Shown here: piece after piece, positions 26,367-34,397 of the stretch
How positions within the stretch are numbered: position 1 is the stretch's first letter
How the letters are laid out: each line of letters starts with the position of its first letter
Source: CBCXVS01 sp965178525
GTDB taxonomy: Bacteria; Tectomicrobia; Entotheonellia; Entotheonellales; Entotheonellaceae
Direction of reading: 5' to 3'
Assembly (NCBI GenBank): GCA_965178525.1
Contig: CBCXVS010000003.1
Span: 1-64,000 of the forward strand
Length of the DNA: 64,000 bases
Translations under genes and position numbers: made by a program
Notes under the pieces: model-generated
Database searches by the model: none
What the model was told of the DNA's origin: nothing
What the model saw: only the letters and a program-made list of their open reading frames with translations

Positions 26367-27373
26367 AGGGTTGTTCCCCAATAGTTAATGAGGTAGGCTA
26401 TCCTCCCCCAAACGATGGAGGGAGCCCAGCCAGGTCATTGGTTATCCGAGATGATCGGCAGATGAAAGCCTTAACCGGTGTGTCTCAGACGCAATTTGAC
26501 TTCTTGCTGCCCGCCTTCAGCCACGTCTATCAACAGGCTCAGCAAAAACGCTATGAGGAGGGTGTCCAAGCTGGCAAACGCAGCCGAAAGCCGGGTGCAG
26601 GTATCAAAGGCAAATTACCCACTCTGTCAGACAAACTCCTGTTCGTTCTATATTATTACAAGACGTATCCGACGTTTGATGTTCTTGGTGCACAATTTGG
26701 TATGGTACGTTCGAAAGCGAATGAAAATCTCCATAAGCTCTCTCCCATCCTGTATGACACGTTAGTGCAGTTAGACCTCATGCCTTATCGAGAGTTGAAG
26801 ACCCCAGAGTCGTTGAGGGAGGCGTTGTCAGGTGTGGATCAACTGATTATTGATGCGACTGAAAGAAGCTATCGCCGGTCACAAGATGAGACGACCCAAC
26901 GTGAACACTATAGTGGTAAAAAAAAGCCATACGCTGAAAAATACAGTGATGTCGATGCCGGATAAATGGATCGTCTTTCTGGGCCGTACGTTTAGTGGTC
27001 ACAACCATGATTACAGCATGTTAAAACAAGAGTTCCCACCGGACTTAGACCGGTTTAGTGACGTAGAAGTTTGGGTGCACCTGGGTTATCAGGGGATTCA
27101 GTCGGACTACAAAGGCGAAATGCTTGAGATTCCACACAAGAAACCCCGGAAGAGCAAGACGAATCCGACTCCAGAATTGACGGCGGAGCAGCAGGCGGCG
27201 AATTATGCCGTGAGTCAAGTTCGCATCTTGATCGAACATGCCATCGGCGGTATGAAGCGTTTCAACATTTTGGTGCAGCGTTTCCGCAACCGCAAAGATC
27301 ACTTTGAGGATGATTCGGTGGGCATCTGGGCTGGGCTAGGGAACCTGATCTTATGCTATTGAGGAACAACTCT
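26367..27373 (+). mobile_element. Complete IS5-superfamily-like insertion sequence, 1007 bp
   Basis: Ends are 18-bp imperfect inverted repeats, 26367-26384 (AGGGTTGTTCCCCAATAG) and 27356-27373, with two mismatches. The triplet ATT flanks both sides as a target duplication. A 3-bp ANT duplication and this size suit the ISL2 group of IS5, though I cannot confirm the group without a database. One transposase gene is inside. The right 71 bases also occur at the start of the window, so at least two copies exist in the genome. Confidence 0.9.
26462..27362 (+). pseudogene. DDE transposase of the IS, frameshifted at A8 and with altered catalytic Asp
   Basis: ATG 26462 (TTG 26438 also possible) gives MKALTGVSQTQFDFLLPAFS with the helix-turn-helix of DDE_4-type transposases and the first catalytic Asp in QLIIDATERSYRR. 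At 26918-26925 a run of eight A breaks the frame; one A fewer restores GKKSHTLKNTVMSMPDKWIV. The second catalytic Asp, normally in a DxGYQG context, reads VHLGYQG, with His in place of Asp. The Glu is present in ILIEHAIGGMKRFN. A8 runs can support transcriptional slippage, but the missing Asp suggests this copy is inactive. Confidence 0.82.
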
Positions 27374-27726
27374 ATTAGTCAGCGGGTGTGGCAACAAAAC
27401 GACCGCACGATGTTTCGGGGCAAAAACTGCGACACCTTCAAACTCTTCGGGCCTTGGATTGTCACTGGGCTGGACCCCGCCTCGTTCCGCATCGTCGTTC
27501 GCCATAATAGTATGGTCTGGCAGGACTTCTCTGCAGCCGACCAGATCTGGGAGACGGCGACGTGGATTCAGGAGCTGAGCAAGTACACCACCCTCCACCC
27601 TGGCGACGTGCTTTGGATGGGCACCGAGGGAGCCGACGGCGACATGGTCCCGGGCGATGTCATCGAAGTCGAGATCAGTGGCATCGGCACGCTCAGAAAC
27701 AACGTGGTGGCCGAGGAATAAACATA

Positions 27727-27750
27727 GAAAGGGGTCAAGTCTACGTGTTG
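27727..27750 (+). repeat. GGGGTCAAGTCTAC motif, copy 1
   Basis: The 24 bases directly after the FAH stop recur with three mismatches at 53935-53958, and the core AAAGGGGTCAAGT occurs inverted near 59661-59677. Each copy stands at the edge of an accessory module. Similar words are known to accompany REP-type dispersed elements, but the family is not certain. Confidence 0.55.
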
Positions 27751-27799
27751 CGGTTGATGGAATCACCATGCAGCGGTGAGGCGTCACTTGCAACTGTTT

Positions 27800-27830
27800 G
27801 TTAGGCCCAAACATGTTGCGAATTGCATGC
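27800..27830 (-). repeat. Partial attC-like site after CPT gene
   Basis: On the minus strand, 68 bases after the CPT stop codon, GCCTAACAAACAGTTGC begins like the 5' core of an integron attC (RYYYAAC). The complementary second half is not found before the GGGGTCAAGT motif, so the site appears truncated. Confidence 0.45.
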
Positions 27831-27873
27831 AGAGACACCTCGAACGTGCAACTGAACAGCGCAAGGGTAGAGT

Positions 27874-28440
27874 TCATCTGCGCGCAGCTATTCGTTCGAA
27901 TGCGGTGGGGCGGTGCCGCGATTTCCAGGCATCAATTAGTGTATCTACGTTTTTTTGGTTCGGTTGCGTCGAATCCATTTCCAGATCGTACTCAGCGAAA
28001 CCGTGAACAACTTGATAGTCCATCCGGGCCTCTCCAATTCGCCGGTTTCCCCTTTCGCGCTCTCTTCGCTCCAGCTCAGGAAGCGGACAGTGCACGCCGA
28101 CAAAGAATACGTCAAAGGCCGAGAGAAGCTTCACGAGATCGGACATCCACCCCTCATTCTCGATGATGTGATCAACGATGAGATTGTTGCCTGCCTCGGC
28201 CAATGCCGGCAGACAGCGATGAAACCCATCGAAAACAGCAGGACGCATGACCGACCACTCGATTTCGCCACTCTCAATACGCGCCATCGGCAAGGCGTTA
28301 GACTCGCGGAGGTGGTCAAACGAGAAGTGCCAGAACGGCTCTTCCAGTTTTTCTTGGAGCGCCCGTGCCAGCGTCGACTTCCCGGAGCTTGACGTTCCAT
28401 TAATCAGAATAATCTTGCCATACTCTTGCACGCCATCCAT
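27874..28440 (-). CDS. Chloramphenicol phosphotransferase-like P-loop kinase
   Basis: A 188-residue P-loop kinase of the CPT family. Walker A is IILINGTSSSGKSTLA at residues 10-25. HFSFDHLRE and VDHIIENEGWMSDL form the substrate pocket region, and VGVHCPLPELERRERERGNR is the arginine-rich lid. CPT proteins phosphorylate chloramphenicol in producers; distant members like this one may act on other small molecules or nucleotides. It starts 7 bases after a GTTAGGC core site and is followed by another GCCTAAC core, the arrangement of an integron gene cassette. Base composition is lower in GC than its neighbours. Confidence 0.85.
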   Translation of the reverse strand: MDGVQEYGKIILINGTSSSGKSTLARALQEKLEEPFWHFSFDHLRESNALPMARIESGEIEWSVMRPAVFDGFHRCLPALAEAGNNLIVDHIIENEGWMSDLVKLLSAFDVFFVGVHCPLPELERRERERGNRRIGEARMDYQVVHGFAEYDLEMDSTQPNQKNVDTLIDAWKSRHRPTAFERIAARR

Positions 28441-28447
28441 ATTGATG

Positions 28448-28544
28448 TGCCTAACGCTGGATTTGAGCGGCGGCCCCTAGGCGCCAAAGCCAAGAACAAC
28501 CCAAAAACGTACCCTGTGGACCGCCCGTCTCCAAGCTTTTGTTA
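28448..28544 (-). repeat. attC-like integron recombination site
   Basis: On the minus strand the 97 bases begin ATCTAAC (RYYYAAC core) and end GTTAGGC (GTTRRRY core). Inside, GCTTGGAGACGGGCGG near one end pairs imperfectly with CCGCCGCTCAAATCCAGC near the other, as the L and R arms of a folded attC do. The CPT start codon lies 7 bases after the end, the standard spacing of a cassette gene. Confidence 0.65.
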
Positions 28545-28619
28545 GATTTGACAAGTCGCTCGGTCTTCACTCTATTTTTTCAATCGAGTCTGACCCCATT
28601 GATTTTCATTCAAAGACGG

Positions 28620-29432
28620 TTATGGACGCTCGAAGACGGCGAGCACCGTATGTAGGCGGTCTTCATCTGTGTTGCGAACGCTGGCTTCCTGGATGGCGGG
28701 GAGACGGTCCCCCATGACGAGGCGTTGGATGGTCATCGAGGCCTGCGCCCGTTTGGCTGCCGCTCCCGGAAAACTGGCCACTGGATTCCAGTGGCGTTCG
28801 ATGAAGCCCGTGGCAAGAATGACCTCTCGCAGAGCAGCCGCAGAAAGCAAGTGGCTGTCGGTCGGCTCGCCGGCCCACATCAAGGGAAAGTGCGGCGGCT
28901 GCACCGGCCCTGCCACCGGCTCCAATTGCGCCAGCTTCCCGCCCGGCCGCAGCACGCGGAAGAATCCGCGGTAGAGCTGAGCCTTGTCGGCAATATTCAT
29001 GCCGCTGTTCTGCGTCCACACGAGGTCAAAACACCCGTCTGCATATGGCAAATCGAGCGCATTGCCGTGTCGAAAACGGACCTGCTCAGCAAGCCCCATC
29101 CGCTCGGTCACCAGTGCACCTGCTTGCAGGTAGTCGGTGGTGAGATCGAAGACCGTTACCTGCGCGCCGAACTCCGTGGCAAGCATCCGCGCTGGACCAC
29201 CCACACCGCCACCCACGTCGAGCACGTTCATGCCTGCCGAGACCTCTGCCTGTCGTGCCAACGCCCGCGTCGCATCTTTCCCGCCGCCATGAAACTGCTC
29301 CAGGTATGCGAGATCATCCGGTGTTGCCGTGTTCAGATCAATGCCCGAGGCGGCCGCAGCTTCAAGAATCGCCTCCCCGAGATGTGGCCGGCTCCAATAG
29401 GTGCTGGCGCTATCGTCCGATGTTGCCATCAT
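28620..29432 (-). CDS. Class I SAM-dependent methyltransferase
   Basis: A 270-residue methyltransferase starting at MMATSDDSASTYW (29432), where CAAAGGAGGCG lies immediately upstream; the open frame runs 84 codons further without a site. The SAM-binding glycine loop is MNVLDVGGGVGGPARMLA, followed by VTVFDLTTDYLQAG (acidic motif II) and LPYADGCFDLVWTQNSGMNI (motif IV), then LRPGGKLAQLEP. This sequence style is that of UbiE/Coq5 and sarcosine or sterol methyltransferases acting on small molecules. No neighbouring pathway gene points to the substrate. Confidence 0.88.
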   Translation of the reverse strand: MMATSDDSASTYWSRPHLGEAILEAAAASGIDLNTATPDDLAYLEQFHGGGKDATRALARQAEVSAGMNVLDVGGGVGGPARMLATEFGAQVTVFDLTTDYLQAGALVTERMGLAEQVRFRHGNALDLPYADGCFDLVWTQNSGMNIADKAQLYRGFFRVLRPGGKLAQLEPVAGPVQPPHFPLMWAGEPTDSHLLSAAALREVILATGFIERHWNPVASFPGAAAKRAQASMTIQRLVMGDRLPAIQEASVRNTDEDRLHTVLAVFERP

Positions 29433-29929
29433 CGCCTCCTTTGAGAATTTGTCTAGCGTCCACCGACGGGAACACATGCCCGAGATCACCGCACCGGAAT
29501 TCTTCATCGACTCCAACGGTGTCGGAGTACTTAGACCGAAGTTCCTCCCGTGATTCGGCGACAACTTGTTGAAATAAAAACTCAAAAGCCTGAAACGAAT
29601 CGACCTTTGTTCCCCTGTAAATCGCAAAATTTTCGCTCCTATTCTGCCACATGGGCTTGACATCGTCTGAAAACGTATGACCATAAGCCATGTCGTTTCA
29701 GGAGGTTGGATTGTTCCCCTGTAAATGGGCTTTTGAATTGGGCTAACCTGTTGATCTACTTAACCCTCCGCCTATTCTGCCAGGGGAACTTCGGCTTAGA
29801 TGGTATCAGCACGGCATCAACACGTCATCGTAGGGTGAGCATCCGCTCTCTGCGAATGACTGAAGGCCGAGGACGGATCGTGGCGAAAGTCTTTGCAAAG
29901 GCCAGGCTGAAACGACCACGCCGATTTTC
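29433..29929. other. Intergenic with repeated fragments and a doubtful minus-strand frame
   Basis: A minus-strand frame at 29410-29691 (MAYGHTFSDDVKPMWQNRSE, and so on) is protein-like but has no ribosome site and overlaps the methyltransferase start, so I leave it unnamed. TTGTTCCCCTGTAAAT occurs at 29609-29624 and again at 29711-29726. CCTATTCTGCCA occurs at 29637-29648 and 29770-29781, where it continues into AGGGGAAC, the inverse of GTTCCCCT. This looks like debris of a small mobile element. Confidence 0.4.
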
Positions 29930-30135
29930 TATGGCTGGTGGATGGTCACCATCAGCCTGATTGCCGACGCCTGCAAACACGGTACATTTAACCGCGGGTT
30001 CACCCTCTACGTCCTGCCTATCCAGCGCGAGCTGGGTATCGGTGTGGCCGCCATCTCCCTGGCGGATATGTTGGGGCGGCTGGAGGGGGCCGTGTTGGGT
30101 CCTGTCATGGGGTATCTCACCGAATCAGGCTGCCT
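29930..30135 (+). pseudogene. MFS transporter N-terminal fragment
   Basis: In one frame the sequence reads TPIFYGWWMVTISLIADACK, then LYVLPIQRELGIGVAAISLADMLGRLEGAVLGPVMGYLTE, a characteristic first-helix and loop region of major facilitator transporters. It has no start codon of its own and ends abruptly near 30130 in unrelated sequence. Only about 65 of some 400 residues remain. Confidence 0.7.
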
Positions 30136-30298
30136 GACACTGCCCGCAGGAGAGGACGAGACAACCGGGAGGAGAGCGCCATGGGACGGCGAGACAGGAA
30201 AGTCGCACCTATCTCATTGACACCAGCAGACGGAAGGTTATAGACTGGGCCGTAGACGTCTATTTTGTGGCCTCAGAACACGTATGAGGAGACCATCC

Positions 30299-32026
30299 AT
30301 GGCTGACTATGACGTGATCCTCAAGGGCGGCACCATCGTTGACGGCACGCGCACGCCGCGCTATGTGAGCGATGTGGCGATCAAGGACGGGAAAATCGCC
30401 AGGATCGGCGGCCTACGCAAGGCGACGGCCGACAAGGTGCTGAATGCTCAGGGCCTCATTGTGGCCCCCGGCTTCGTGGACCTGCACACCCACTACGATG
30501 CCCAGATCCAGTGGGATCCCTACTGTACGCTGTCGGGCTGGCACGGCGTCACCTCGGTGGCCGTCGGGAACTGCGGTTTCGGCTTTGCGCCCTCACGACC
30601 GGAAGACCGGGACCGGGCGATGATGTCGATGACACGGAACGAGGCCATCCCCTATGATGCGATGAAGGCGGGGATGCTGTGGGACTGGGAGACCTTCCCC
30701 GAGTTCATGGAGAGCCTGGCCCGCATCCCCAAGGGCGTCAACTGCCTGACCTATGTGCCGCTGACTCCCCTGTACGCCTGGGTCATGGGCTGGGACGAGG
30801 CCAAGAAGCGGCGGCCCACCGATGCAGAGTTGCAGGAGATGGTGCGGCTGATCCACGAGGGCATGGATGCCGGCGCCTGCGGCTGGTCGGCGCAGGTCCT
30901 GGGGGAAACGTCGGTGCAGCGGGACTACGACGGCACGCCCATGATTACCGACTTGATGACGGAGAGGGAGCTCCTCACCCTTGCCCAGATCCTGGCCGAC
31001 CGTGACGAGGGCTTCATCGAACTGGCGTATGAGGAAACCGGCGAAGAGGGCCGCCCGCTGCAAGACGACACCATGCGGTTCTTCGAGCAAGTGGCCGAGA
31101 CTGCTGGCCGGCCCGTTCTCTACCAGGCAGTGGCCCCCAACGCCGTCCATCCCGAGCAACACCGGACACGCATTCGCTGGTTGGAAAGCTGTGCCGAGCG
31201 CGGCATGCGGATATACGGTCAGGGCGCGACACGCCGGGGCGGCTTTGAGCTGACCTTTGAGGACTGGAACTTGTTCGACGAGACCCCGGCCTGGCGTGAG
31301 GTGACTTTAGGGACGCGTGCGGAACGCAAGGCGAAGATGCAGGACCCGCAGATGCGGAGCCGGCTGCGCGAAGAGTGGGACGCCGGCACCCGACCCACCC
31401 GCGTGGTCCAGGGGTCTGTGGGCAGTCTCCTCGTTGAGGAAACCGCCAGGCCGGAGTGTGAGCACTACGCCGGGCAGACCGTGCAGGAGATCGCCGACAA
31501 GGAAGGCAAACACGTCATTGACGCGCTGCTTGACCTGGTAGTGGCGGACGATTTGGGAACGGAGTTCATCGCCGAGACCCAGGGCCGTGACGTGGCCGAA
31601 TACACGGCGGAGGTCCTCAACTCGCCCCACATTATTGCCGGGGTCTCCGACGGCGGCGCCCATGTCAAATTCCTGACCGCCGGTATCTACCCGACAGATA
31701 TGCTCATCTGGCTGGTGCGGGACGAGAAGATCCTGAGTCTGGAAGAGGCGCACTACAAGCTGAGTTACCTGCCCGCCCACTTTGGTGGATTCCAGGACCG
31801 GGGTTTTATCCGCGAGGGCGCGCCCGCCGATATCGTGGTGTACGACCTGGAGAAGCTGGAGATCCTGCCCTCTGAGGTTGCCGAAGACCTACCGGGGGGT
31901 GAGTGGCGGCGCATCCAGAAGGCGAAGGGCTATCGCTGGATTATGGTCAATGGCGACGTGACCTTTGAGGACGGCGAGCCAACCGGAGCGATGCCGGGCC
32001 GGCTGTTGCGCAACGGTCGGGGCTAA
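30299..32026 (+). CDS. N-acyl-D-amino-acid deacylase (D-aminoacylase family)
   Basis: A 575-residue amidohydrolase that hydrolyses N-acyl-D-amino acids or related amides. Start ATG 30299 follows TGAGGAGA. Family marks are DVILKGGTIVDG at the N-terminus, the zinc site VDLHTHYDAQ, the conserved cysteine in VGNCGFGFAP that bridges zinc in characterised D-aminoacylases, the Asp in GVSDGGAHVKFL, and LPAHFGGFQDRGFIREGAPAD near the end. It is cytoplasmic, with no signal. It is a paralog of the gene at 37087, and the two enclose a peptide transporter on the same strand. A strong hairpin follows the stop. Confidence 0.9.
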   Translation: MADYDVILKGGTIVDGTRTPRYVSDVAIKDGKIARIGGLRKATADKVLNAQGLIVAPGFVDLHTHYDAQIQWDPYCTLSGWHGVTSVAVGNCGFGFAPSRPEDRDRAMMSMTRNEAIPYDAMKAGMLWDWETFPEFMESLARIPKGVNCLTYVPLTPLYAWVMGWDEAKKRRPTDAELQEMVRLIHEGMDAGACGWSAQVLGETSVQRDYDGTPMITDLMTERELLTLAQILADRDEGFIELAYEETGEEGRPLQDDTMRFFEQVAETAGRPVLYQAVAPNAVHPEQHRTRIRWLESCAERGMRIYGQGATRRGGFELTFEDWNLFDETPAWREVTLGTRAERKAKMQDPQMRSRLREEWDAGTRPTRVVQGSVGSLLVEETARPECEHYAGQTVQEIADKEGKHVIDALLDLVVADDLGTEFIAETQGRDVAEYTAEVLNSPHIIAGVSDGGAHVKFLTAGIYPTDMLIWLVRDEKILSLEEAHYKLSYLPAHFGGFQDRGFIREGAPADIVVYDLEKLEILPSEVAEDLPGGEWRRIQKAKGYRWIMVNGDVTFEDGEPTGAMPGRLLRNGRG

Positions 32027-32029
32027 ATC

Positions 32030-32074
32030 GCTACAGCACGCAGGCGGCTATCCGCCCTGGCGTCCTGCTGTAGC
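32030..32074. terminator. Hairpin between convergent genes
   Basis: GCTACAGCA (32030-32038) pairs perfectly with TGCTGTAGC (32066-32074), and an inner CAGGCGG/CCGCCCTG stem around CTAT extends it. It lies 3 bases after the D-aminoacylase stop and before the convergent esterase end. Without a T-run it would act as a transcript-end or barrier structure for both directions. Confidence 0.55.
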
Positions 32075-32140
32075 GGGCCCGACAAGCCAGAGCCCCCTTC
32101 GCCGGCGCGTGTTGCGCCATGGGCATGATCGCCTCCCGCC

Positions 32141-32988
32141 TCAGCGCAGGTACCGGTCCATCCAGGCCTGGCCATGAACGGTGAAATCTGTCCGGTACTC
32201 ATGCTCAAGATCAGGATACACGATGATCGACTTCATGGCCCGGATCTTCTCGAACACAGGCATGACCGTCCGTAACGGGTGCACGTCATCGGCGATGGCG
32301 CCGCCGATCAGGGTCGGACAGCGGATCGCCTCGGCGAGGGTCAACTGATCAAAATAGGTCAAGGTCGCCAGGGCCTGGTCGCGTTCCTCGGGATGCGCCA
32401 CCAAGTAGTCATGCAACTCCACATAGGGCGAGGTGGTGATCTCGGCCGCCACGGGAAAATTGCAGAGCCAGGGAACACCGGCGACCGCGGCAGAGATGCG
32501 AGGGTCCAAGGCGGCCGTGGCCAGGCTTAAGCCGCCCCCTTGACTGAAGCCCCACACGCCAATGCGGCTGGTATCGATTTCAGGACGGCTGTGCAAGAAG
32601 TCCACGCCCCGCACACAGTCCATGTAGGCGCCCCGGTAATAGTAGCGCTCGCGGTCGGTGAGGTGATAGACCACGCGGGTACCCGACTCGATCTCCCATT
32701 CCTTCAGACTCTCCCCCTGACTCCGGGGGTAGAGCGACAGGGTGGCATAGCCGTATTGGGCCAGATGCATCGGCAGCGGCATGACGCCCCCATAGCAATG
32801 TACCAGGCCCGGATACGCCGACCCTCAAAGCTCGACAGAATCACGCGGTGGATGGTCCGAGTCTTGACCCGCCCTTCCATGGTGAACACGTCAGTCTGTT
32901 CCACCGGCTCCACCGCGGCCTCCAGGTCGACTTTGGCCAGCTCCGTCCGGGTCTGCTCCCAAAATTTCCATATGTCTTCACTTGACAT
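32141..32988 (-). pseudogene. Acetyl xylan esterase/dienelactone hydrolase-like alpha/beta hydrolase, frameshifted
   Basis: ATG 32988 begins MSSEDIWKFWEQTRTELAKV and runs to EGRRIRAW near 32825. There the frame changes, and the natural continuation LVHCYGGVMPLPMHLAQYG is read in the next frame. The rest shows the nucleophile elbow GVWGFSQGGGLSLATAA, the Asp region CPTLIGGAIADDVHPL and the His in YPDLEHEYRTDF, so the catalytic triad is complete. The family (AXE1 fold) deacetylates sugars or cleaves other esters, including cephalosporin C. One missing or extra base around GGCCTGGTA separates the halves. Confidence 0.8.
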
Positions 32989-33246
32989 GATGATCCCCTC
33001 CTGCGCCTGGATCCTGCAGCCATCTTCTCCCCCAATGGGGTTGCAACGTATGGTGACACTGTAAACTAGGTGCGAGTGGAGGTCAACGCCACGTGCATAC
33101 CCTACTGTTGGTCCTCAAAAACCCCCAACATTTTTGAGCTTGACACGCCTATCACCTGACGTATGATGCGGCATATCACGTGGCCGTTGGACCAAACGCC
33201 AAGAGATTGGTGATGGCGGGTTGTAGACCATACCAGGCGAGATCAT
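32989..33246. other. Divergent intergenic region with promoter
   Basis: Separates the minus-strand esterase from the plus-strand small ORF and peptide transporter operon. It contains the sigma-70-like promoter at 33140-33167; nothing else was recognised. Confidence 0.45.
33140..33167 (+). promoter_or_regulatory. Sigma-70-type promoter
   Basis: TTGACA at 33140-33145 and TATGAT at 33162-33167 are separated by 16 bases, one base from the ideal spacing. The -35 is perfect and the -10 has one mismatch. It faces the small ORF at 33247 and the peptide transporter genes, 258 bases before the first permease. Confidence 0.6.
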
Positions 33247-33411
33247 ATGACAATTGAAAACGCCGAAGGTTGTCCGGCACGAGCGACCCCTGAGCGCGTG
33301 TCAGACATAGACGATGGTGATGGATTAAGCGATAGCGATGAACTGAAGGCGCAATTGGACAATCTCCTGTTGTGGGGAGAGTTTGGTGCGCCTTTTTTAT
33401 TGGGTTCTTGA
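33247..33411 (+). CDS. Small acidic ORF before the transporter operon
   Basis: A 54-residue frame starting MTIENAEGCPARATPERVSD, followed by IDDGDGLSDSDELKAQLDNL. The DDGDGLSDSDEL stretch resembles a calcium-binding loop of the thrombospondin-3/EF-hand-like kind. It lies between the promoter at 33140 and dppB-like gene and ends 13 bases before the latter's start. No ribosome site is obvious, so it may be a leader ORF or a chance frame. Confidence 0.3.
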   Translation: MTIENAEGCPARATPERVSDIDDGDGLSDSDELKAQLDNLLLWGEFGAPFLLGS

Positions 33412-33424
33412 GGAATGTGCTGCG

Positions 33425-34381
33425 ATGCGAGAGTATGTGTTACGCCGTTTGTTACTCCTGGTCCCAACGGTGATTGGCGTCACGCTGATTGTCTTTATGA
33501 TGATGCGGTTCATCCCGGGTGATCCCATTATCAACATGATGGGGGAGATGTACTCGGAGGAAGATGCCCAGCGACTCCGGCACGAGTTGGGGTTGGATCA
33601 GCCCCTCGTGCTGCAATATGCCAAATGGCTGCTGTTCCTCCTGCGGGGAGATTGGGGTACGTCCATCCTGACGCATCAATCCGTCCTTACCGATATTGCC
33701 TACAGCCTGCCGGTGAGCCTCGAACTCATCGTCCTGGCCATGCTGATCAGTTTGCTCATCGCGTTGCCAGCCGGAGTGGTGGCCGCGGTGTGGCCGAATT
33801 CGTGGAAGGACTACAGCGCGATGGTCGTGGCCATGGCGGGGGTCTCAATCCCGGAATTTTTTCTTGGCGTTCTCCTCTTTCTCCTCTTTGCCCTGGTGCT
33901 CGATTGGCTGCCCGTCTCGGGCTACGTCTCACCGCTGCACAGTTTGGGACAGAATCTCTGGCACATGCTACTCCCAGCATTGGCCCTCGGTTTTCCGCGC
34001 GCAGCCCTCCTGACACGCCTCATACGAGCTAGCTTACTGGAGGTGTTACGACTGGAATACGTGACGACCGCACGGTCGAAAGGGCTGCGGGAAAACGTCG
34101 TGGTGCTGAAGCATGCGCTCAAAAATGCCCTGATTCCAACGGTGACCGTGGTCGGGTTGCAGATCGGTTTTCTGATCGGAGGCGCCATTGTCGTCGAGAC
34201 GGTCTTCGCTGTGCCAGGGATCGGGTCGTTTGGCATCAATGCCATCGTACAGCGCGATTATCCCCAGGTGCAGGCCTTTGTACTCGTGGCCGCCCTGGTC
34301 TTTGTGTTGGCCAATCTGAGTGTGGACCTGTTCTATGCCGTGATTGATCCGCGCATTCAGTACGGGAAAGAGGACGCCTAA
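33425..34381 (+). CDS. Peptide/nickel-type ABC transporter permease, DppB-like
   Basis: A 318-residue inner-membrane permease with about six helices. It begins MREYVLRRLLLLVPTVIGVTL, the characteristic DppB/OppB start, followed by FIPGDPI. The EAA loop that meets the ATPase is seen in YVTTARSKGLRENVVVLKHALKNALIP, and ETVFAVPGIGSFGINAIVQRDYP is the C-terminal mark. ATG 33425 was chosen as the family start; the frame is open upstream. A DppC-like gene follows after 16 bases and a binding protein after that. The ATPase genes dppD/F are not in the window. Confidence 0.9.
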   Translation: MREYVLRRLLLLVPTVIGVTLIVFMMMRFIPGDPIINMMGEMYSEEDAQRLRHELGLDQPLVLQYAKWLLFLLRGDWGTSILTHQSVLTDIAYSLPVSLELIVLAMLISLLIALPAGVVAAVWPNSWKDYSAMVVAMAGVSIPEFFLGVLLFLLFALVLDWLPVSGYVSPLHSLGQNLWHMLLPALALGFPRAALLTRLIRASLLEVLRLEYVTTARSKGLRENVVVLKHALKNALIPTVTVVGLQIGFLIGGAIVVETVFAVPGIGSFGINAIVQRDYPQVQAFVLVAALVFVLANLSVDLFYAVIDPRIQYGKEDA

Positions 34382-34397
34382 GCCGAAGGAGAGAAGC

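Larger units (their letters stand above)
25929..27721 (+). pseudogene. Fumarylacetoacetate hydrolase family gene, split by an IS
   Basis: Part 1, 25929-26366, reads MQWCRFQVGQHISYGIIEDE and on to FGYSIGNDI. Part 2 resumes after the IS with SQRVWQQNDRTMFRGKN, then DTFKLFGPWIVTGLD and ends LRNNVVAEE at 27721. Removing 26367-27373 and one copy of the duplicated triplet ATT rejoins GND-I-S-Q in one frame and gives a 260-residue FAH-family hydrolase/isomerase. Such enzymes cleave C-C bonds of 1,3-diketo or hydrate dienoate acids in aromatic catabolism. The metal motif usually written ExE reads EGQ here (PEGQLAVVIGK), so one ligand may already have been lost. AGGAGGG stands before ATG 25929. Insertion truncates the protein after residue 146. 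Confidence 0.92.
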
